Origin: Lactobacillus sp. HBUAS51381
GTDB lineage: Bacteria; Bacillota; Bacilli; Lactobacillales; Lactobacillaceae
Length of the DNA: 59,039 nt
Direction of reading: 5' to 3'
NCBI RefSeq assembly: GCF_012641095.1
Contig: NZ_JAAVSC010000017.1
Span: 1-59,039, forward strand
Position numbers and translations under genes: made by a program
Shown: positions 55,218 through 59,039 of the stretch, piece after piece
How the letters are laid out: each line of letters starts with the position of its first letter
Numbering within the stretch: the stretch's first letter is position 1
Notes under the pieces: model-generated
What the model saw: only the letters and a program-made list of their open reading frames with translations
What the model was told of the DNA's origin: nothing
The model's database searches: none

Positions 55218-56066
55218 TTACTTCTTTGCTTGCGGGAGTGGCGTTTCCGGCGTCTTTAGTCCAGCTCGCAAAGCCGCACCAATTGCCGGGATCTGGCCCA
55301 GGTCGGCGATGCCGTCCTTGGGCACCACAACCACGTTGGCTGGGGACTTGGCTAGGTCGCTGAAGGCCGAGATGGATTGATTTTCGAAGAATTCTGGCGT
55401 GGCGTTTTCCAAACTAGAATTGACCGTGTCGATCCGGTACTTTTCGGCGTCCGCTCGGGTCTTGGTTGCCGCCGCTTGGGCAGTGGCGGTCGCCATCAAT
55501 GCGTCGTTTTTGGCCTTGGTCGTCAGTTCGATGGACTTGGCTTCCCCCTCGGCCTTGGCGATGGCGGCCACCCGTTCTCGGTCGGCCGTTAGCTGTTTGT
55601 CCATGGCAGACTGGATAGCCTTCGATGGTGTCAGTTCGTCGATGTTCGTGCGGTCTACATTGATGCCGTAAGTGTCGGTTAAGTCGCCAATGGCGGTGGC
55701 CAACTCCTGGTTGATCTTGGCGGTAGAACCGAGCGCCTGGTTCAGGTCCATCCGGCCAATGATATCACGCAAATGGCCCCGCACCAATTGTGCCATGGAC
55801 TCCACGGAGTCGGTGTTTTCGTATTGGAATTTCACGGAGTTCGTCACGTGATAGTTCAGCGTCAGGCTGGCCGAGACATCGGCGTTGTCCTTGGTGATGA
55901 CCGAGTAATTTGGTAGGGCGAGGGGCGTCATGGCCAACTCAACCGTCCGGATTTTCTGCAGGCCAGGTAAGTAGAAATGAACGCCAGGCGCGACACTACG
56001 CTTGTACTTCCCCAAAGTTTCAACTAATCCTTCATTATTTTGATGCACAATTCTAATCCCAAACAT
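55218..56066 (-). CDS. SPFH/Band 7 domain protein lacking a membrane helix
   Basis: 282 aa. The SPFH (stomatin/prohibitin/flotillin/HflK) domain spans about residues 8-175 (VETLGKYKRSVAPGVHFYLPGLQKI at its start, then VSASLTLNYHVTNSVKF). An alanine/glutamate-rich coiled coil follows at about 180-235 (AIAKAEGEAKSIELTTKAKNDALM). The tail is proline-rich. Family members assemble oligomeric membrane scaffolds. Most relatives begin with a membrane helix; here the protein starts MFGIRIVHQNNEGLVE with none, so membrane contact would need a partner or a reentrant segment. It sits 12 bases after the ribbon-helix-helix gene, in one minus-strand unit with GAGGAGG upstream. Confidence 0.9.
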   Translation of the reverse strand: MFGIRIVHQNNEGLVETLGKYKRSVAPGVHFYLPGLQKIRTVELAMTPLALPNYSVITKDNADVSASLTLNYHVTNSVKFQYENTDSVESMAQLVRGHLRDIIGRMDLNQALGSTAKINQELATAIGDLTDTYGINVDRTNIDELTPSKAIQSAMDKQLTADRERVAAIAKAEGEAKSIELTTKAKNDALMATATAQAAATKTRADAEKYRIDTVNSSLENATPEFFENQSISAFSDLAKSPANVVVVPKDGIADLGQIPAIGAALRAGLKTPETPLPQAKK

Positions 56067-56078
56067 AGCGACTCCTCC

Positions 56079-56408
56079 TCAAATTTTCTTGAACGTCAAG
56101 ATATTCCCGTTACTCTCGATAATGGTATAGTTTGCCGTGAAATCCAGGGCCTCGCGCGGCTCCAATAGGTACCGATAGTAAATGCCGGCGACTAACACGA
56201 GTCCCGTCTTGGCGTCCAAAGCAGTTCCTGGCACCGTGCGGCCAATCAATTGCCGAGATTCCCAATTTCCCGGCGTAGCCGTTTTTGATAAAATATTGAT
56301 GATATACGCGTTGATGCTCCGCCCATCAGTGGTAGCGGCTTGCGACAATTTTGCAAAGAGACTTTCGTCCATTCGTAATAAAAAACGTTTTTGCTTTTCC
56401 TTTGCCAT
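56079..56408 (-). CDS. Arc-type ribbon-helix-helix protein with C-terminal domain
   Basis: 109 aa. The N-terminal Arc-like ribbon-helix-helix motif (KQKRFLLRMDESLFAKLSQAATTDGRSINAYIINIL, residues about 5-40) should bind DNA as a dimer. The C-terminal 65 residues (after NWESRQLIGRTVPG) are beta-strand rich and unrecognised. ATG 56408 has TAGGAGGTCA upstream on the minus strand. The longer frame to 56459 would run into the promoter. Its own promoter carries repeated half-sites, which suggests autoregulation. The SPFH gene follows immediately, a pairing I do not recognise from a described system. Confidence 0.85.
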   Translation of the reverse strand: MAKEKQKRFLLRMDESLFAKLSQAATTDGRSINAYIINILSKTATPGNWESRQLIGRTVPGTALDAKTGLVLVAGIYYRYLLEPREALDFTANYTIIESNGNILTFKKI

Positions 56409-56449
56409 AATGTGACCTCCTAAAACGCCTCCCCCGAGATGACAGCTTA

Positions 56450-56478
56450 ATAATATCACGGTGATATCACTTTTACAA
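56450..56478 (-). promoter_or_regulatory. Promoter of the RHH-SPFH pair with embedded operator
   Basis: On the minus strand TTGTAA (56473-56478), 17 bases, TATTAT (56450-56455). The spacer holds ATATCAC-G-GTGATAT (56453-56467), a perfect 7-bp-arm palindrome, overlapping a second palindrome GTGATATCAC (56461-56470). Three half-sites thus alternate through the promoter, as expected for cooperative ribbon-helix-helix dimers. Confidence 0.8.
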
Positions 56479-56511
56479 TTAAGCGGGGGAGCTGATAAGC
56501 AGTCGTGGCTT

Positions 56512-56553
56512 AAAAAGCCGTCAACCCCCAGTTATTTGAGGATTGGCGGCTTT
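56512..56553 (-). terminator. pepQ terminator
   Basis: On the minus strand AAAGCCG and CGGCTTT close a long hairpin with further CCAATCC/GGGTTG pairing inside, and a T run follows (56512-56516 as A on the plus strand). Confidence 0.8.
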
Positions 56554-56587
56554 CGCAATCGTTAAAGCTTATCGGTCTGGTTGATCA

Positions 56588-57685
56588 TTAGCCGACGTAA
56601 GTGAGTTCCTTCGGCGTATGAGTGAATGGCAGGCTCCCATCGGCCGTCACGTGGACACAGTCCTCGATCCGGACGCCGGCGACATCGGGGATGTAGATAC
56701 CGGGTTCAATGGAGAAGCACATGCCGGGTTCTAAGACCAGGTCGTTGCCTTCCATAATGGATGGGAATTCGTGATCGCTCATGCCCATCCCGTGGCCTAA
56801 CCGGTGAATAAAGTATTCGCCGTAACCGGCCTTGGTGATGATGTCGCGGGCAATCTTGTCGAGTTCGGCGGCGGTTAAGCCGGGCTTCACGGCGGCTTGG
56901 GCCGTCAATTGGGCTTCCAAACAGACGTCGTAAATTTCTTTTTGCTTAGCCGTAGGGGTGCCTAAAGCCACCGTCCGGGATGCGTCGGAAATGTAGCCAT
57001 CGTACACCGTCCCGAGGTCGAATAAGACCAATTCGTTGTTGGCAAACTTGGTGTCGTTGGTGGCCCCATGGGGTTCAGCGGCGTGGGCGCCCGCCTGAAC
57101 CAGACTGCCGAAGGACATTTCCATAATGCCTTCCTTCATCAGGGCGTATTGGAGTTCGGCGACGGCGGATTGTTCCGTCTTACCCGCCTTAACTGCGGCA
57201 AAGCCGTGTTCAAAGGCGAAATCATCCCATTTACCGGCGATTTCCAATTTCTTGATTTCTTCTTCAGACTTGATTAACCGCATGTGTTCAATGAAGCTGG
57301 TAATGTCCAAGTCGAAGCGGGGACTGGTGAATTGAGCAGCCAGGGCTTCCATCCGGGCCACTTGGAGCTGACCCTTTTCCAAAGCGATGTGTTCTGGATT
57401 CACGTGGCGTTGCTTCACTTGGTCGGCAATCATGGCCCATGGGTTTTCATGGTCCAGGTAACCGATAACGGGGAACTTCCAGCCAGTTGCCTTGATGACT
57501 TCGACTTCCAGGGCCGGTGCGAAGATAAATGGGTCTTGGTCCGGGAAGATGACTAAAGCGAGGACCCGTTCGATGGGGTCGCTCCCAAAACCAGTGAGGT
57601 ATTGAATGGTCTTGGGATTACTTAAGTAGGTCATGCTGGCGTGGTGTTCCGCCGTCCATTGCTGAATTTGTTCGAGTTTCGTCAT
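56588..57685 (-). CDS. pepQ: Xaa-Pro dipeptidase PepQ (M24 family)
   Basis: 365 aa prolidase that cleaves Xaa-Pro dipeptides. The creatinase-like N-terminal domain covers about residues 1-125, and the pita-bread domain holds the five metal ligands in DLGTVYDGYISDASRT (two Asp), HRLGHGMG (His), SIEPGIYI (Glu) and RIEDCVHV (Glu). The ribosome site AAGGGGTG precedes the start. It is divergent from ccpA, the arrangement classically seen in lactobacilli, where CcpA can affect both genes from the shared spacer. An extended -10 (TGGTATACT on the minus strand, -10 at 57713-57718) lies upstream. Confidence 0.96.
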   Translation of the reverse strand: MTKLEQIQQWTAEHHASMTYLSNPKTIQYLTGFGSDPIERVLALVIFPDQDPFIFAPALEVEVIKATGWKFPVIGYLDHENPWAMIADQVKQRHVNPEHIALEKGQLQVARMEALAAQFTSPRFDLDITSFIEHMRLIKSEEEIKKLEIAGKWDDFAFEHGFAAVKAGKTEQSAVAELQYALMKEGIMEMSFGSLVQAGAHAAEPHGATNDTKFANNELVLFDLGTVYDGYISDASRTVALGTPTAKQKEIYDVCLEAQLTAQAAVKPGLTAAELDKIARDIITKAGYGEYFIHRLGHGMGMSDHEFPSIMEGNDLVLEPGMCFSIEPGIYIPDVAGVRIEDCVHVTADGSLPFTHTPKELTYVG

Positions 57686-57795
57686 GAAATCACCCCTTCA
57701 ATTAATGTAATTAGTATACCATCAATTGGGCTATTTATTCGGGAATATGGGGGTTCTGCCTTGAAAATTCTGTGAAAATAAGGTATTCTTTGATG

Positions 57796-57841
57796 TGAAA
57801 GCGTTTTCACTCTTGCGCCTATGAAAACAATTCTGTATACT
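57796..57841 (+). promoter_or_regulatory. ccpA promoter with upstream cre site
   Basis: TGAAAGCGTTTTCA (57796-57809) is a near-perfect cre palindrome. TTGCGC 57813-57818, 17 bases, TATACT 57836-57841 form the ccpA promoter. The cre ends 3 bases before the -35, so CcpA likely autoregulates and may also act on divergent pepQ. Confidence 0.85.
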
Positions 57842-57901
57842 GGTCAAGTTGCTTGAAAACGAATGAAAACAAATCAAAACAAGAAAGAAAGGGCTCTCGC
57901 T

Positions 57902-58903
57902 ATGGAAAAACAAACAGTTACAATTTATGATGTGGCGCGCGAGGCGGCGGTCTCAATGGCTACCGTTTCGCGGGTTGTTAACGGCAATCCTAATGTTAAA
58001 CCGGCAACACGGAAAAAGGTTTTGGAGGTCATTGATCGACTCGATTACCGACCAAACGCGGTTGCCAGAGGCCTGGCCAGCAAAAAGACCACGACCATTG
58101 GGGTAATCATTCCGGATGTCACCAACGCTTATTTCTCGTCATTAGCACGGGGGATTGATGACATTGCCATGATGTACAAGTACAATATCATCTTGACCAA
58201 CTCCGATGAAAACGGCGGCAAGGAAGTTCAAGTACTGAACACGTTGATGGCCAAACAAGTTGATGGGATCATCTTCATGGGTAACCAAGTGACCGATGAA
58301 CTACGGGAAGAATTCCGGCGTTCGAAGGCCCCAATCGTGTTGGCGGGTTCCGTAGATGCTGAAAAGACCCAACCCAGCGTGAACATTGACTACGTGGCCG
58401 CTGTGGCGGAAGCCGTTAAGAACTTGATCGATCATGGAAACCGCAAGATTGCGTTCGTTTCGGGTTCGATGGATCAGGCCATTAATCATGACTACCGCTT
58501 GAAAGGTTACAAGAAGGCCTTGAAAGATGCCGGCATCGCTTACGATGACAAGCTGGTCTTTGAAACGGATTACACGTACAAGGCGGGTCAATCGTTAGAA
58601 CCAGCCTTGAGCGCTGCCGGAGCTACCGCAGCCTTCGTGGGTGACGATGAGTTAGCCGCTGGGGTCATGAATGGGTTGACCGATGCCGGTGTGGCCGTTC
58701 CAGACGAATTCGAAGTCATCACGAGTAACGATACCAAGCTGACCGAGTTGGTACGGCCGAAGATGAGCTCAATCACCCAACCACTGTACGATATTGGTGC
58801 CGTGGCCATGCGCTTATTGACGAAGTTAATGAATAACGAAACCGTTGATGAAAATACGGTCATCCTGCCTTATGGCTTGATGAAGCGGAGCTCAACGAAG
58901 TAG
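57902..58903 (+). CDS. ccpA: Catabolite control protein A
   Basis: 333 aa LacI/GalR-family master regulator of carbon catabolite control. The helix-turn-helix and hinge helix are clear: TIYDVAREAAVSMATVSRVV, then RPNAVARGLASKK with the minor-groove hinge. The core has the IGVIIPDVTNAYFSSLARGIDD sequence and the surface that binds HPr-Ser46-P. ATG 57902 gives the usual MEKQTVTIYDVA N-terminus, whereas the frame from 57863 adds 13 unlikely residues. Divergent from pepQ. It should repress the PTS operon at 48.2 kb through its cre. Confidence 0.97.
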   Translation: MEKQTVTIYDVAREAAVSMATVSRVVNGNPNVKPATRKKVLEVIDRLDYRPNAVARGLASKKTTTIGVIIPDVTNAYFSSLARGIDDIAMMYKYNIILTNSDENGGKEVQVLNTLMAKQVDGIIFMGNQVTDELREEFRRSKAPIVLAGSVDAEKTQPSVNIDYVAAVAEAVKNLIDHGNRKIAFVSGSMDQAINHDYRLKGYKKALKDAGIAYDDKLVFETDYTYKAGQSLEPALSAAGATAAFVGDDELAAGVMNGLTDAGVAVPDEFEVITSNDTKLTELVRPKMSSITQPLYDIGAVAMRLLTKLMNNETVDENTVILPYGLMKRSSTK

Positions 58904-58915
58904 TGCTTTGATTTG

Positions 58916-58947
58916 AGGACCTGAAAGGAGACTTTCGGGTCCTTTTT
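58916..58947 (+). terminator. ccpA terminator
   Basis: AGGACC 58916-58921 and GGTCCT 58938-58943 with inner GAAAG/CTTTC around GAGA, followed by T residues. Confidence 0.88.
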
Positions 58948-59011
58948 CTACGTCTTGTCAATAGAAACATTGTTAAATCAATAGTTTATGGTAATTAATG
59001 CGGGGCACTGG

Positions 59012-59039
59012 CTAGGTGGCGAGACCTTTTGGCACCTAG
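59012..59039. repeat. Inverted repeat at the right window edge
   Basis: CTAGGTG 59012-59018 and CACCTAG 59033-59039 are perfect 7-bp arms with a 14-base loop. The window ends on the last base, so extent and role cannot be judged. Confidence 0.35.

Overview
The window reads as a contiguous piece of a lactobacillus chromosome. Gene order is the classic Bacilli core (mreBCD-minCD; ymfF-ymfH-rodZ-pgsA-cinA-recA-rny-ymdB-mutS-mutL-ruvAB-queA-tgt-yajC; alaS-ireB-ruvX; mutS2-trxA; murI-rdgB; pepQ/ccpA). Two alanine/amino-acid type T-boxes, CcpA cre sites and an LPQTSE sortase signal (the LPQTxE variant known from the Lactiplantibacillus/Levilactobacillus group) point to a moderately GC-rich Levilactobacillus-like species. 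The species guess is inference. I see no phage genes, insertion sequences, CRISPR arrays, tRNAs or rRNAs.

Layout. 1-6.5 kb: folC, radC, then rod-shape (mreBCD) and division-site (minCD) genes. 6.5-9.2 kb: an unusual T-box leader with two antiterminator/terminator modules behind one Stem I, driving a polar amino-acid ABC transporter. 9.2-22 kb: two M16 peptidase-family genes, rodZ, pgsA, cinA, recA, rny, ymdB, mutS. 22.06-22.62 kb: the whole mutS-mutL spacer folds on paper into one giant nested structure. 22.7-32.9 kb: mutL, ruvAB, queA, tgt, yajC, dinB, nrnA and a cshB-like helicase. 32.9-41 kb: alaS T-box and alaS, ireB-ruvX-DUF1292, zapA, cvpA, mutS2, trxA. 41-46.3 kb: a DUF2507 gene, murI-rdgB-phosphodiesterase-CBS gene, an MscS channel and two envelope/stress-type genes. 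46.4-53.2 kb: a LysR regulator and a histidine phosphatase divergent from a mannose-class PTS operon that carries its own Enzyme I. 53.3-59 kb: an LPQTSE surface protein, an SPFH/ribbon-helix-helix gene pair, and the divergent pepQ/ccpA pair.

How it works together. Much of the window is genome maintenance (RecA, RuvAB, RuvX, MutS, MutL, MutS2, DinB, RadC). LexA/DinR-like boxes lie before dinB, recA and ruvA. Sugar control appears at the right end: CcpA is encoded there, has a cre upstream of its own promoter, and a second cre covers the PTS promoter.

The most striking item is the 560-nt element at 22063-22622. It begins 8 bases after mutS and fills nearly all the spacer. A closing helix of 21 positions plus an outer 7-bp helix encloses two arms. 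The arms have different sequences but the same architecture: a 14-bp stem, then a short inner stem, then three hairpins. It looks like a large structured RNA I cannot name. Other items worth a look are the duplicated T-box expression platform, the structured ymdB leader with mutually exclusive helices, the RHH-SPFH pair with a repeated-half-site operator inside its promoter, and the PTS operon with a private Enzyme I.
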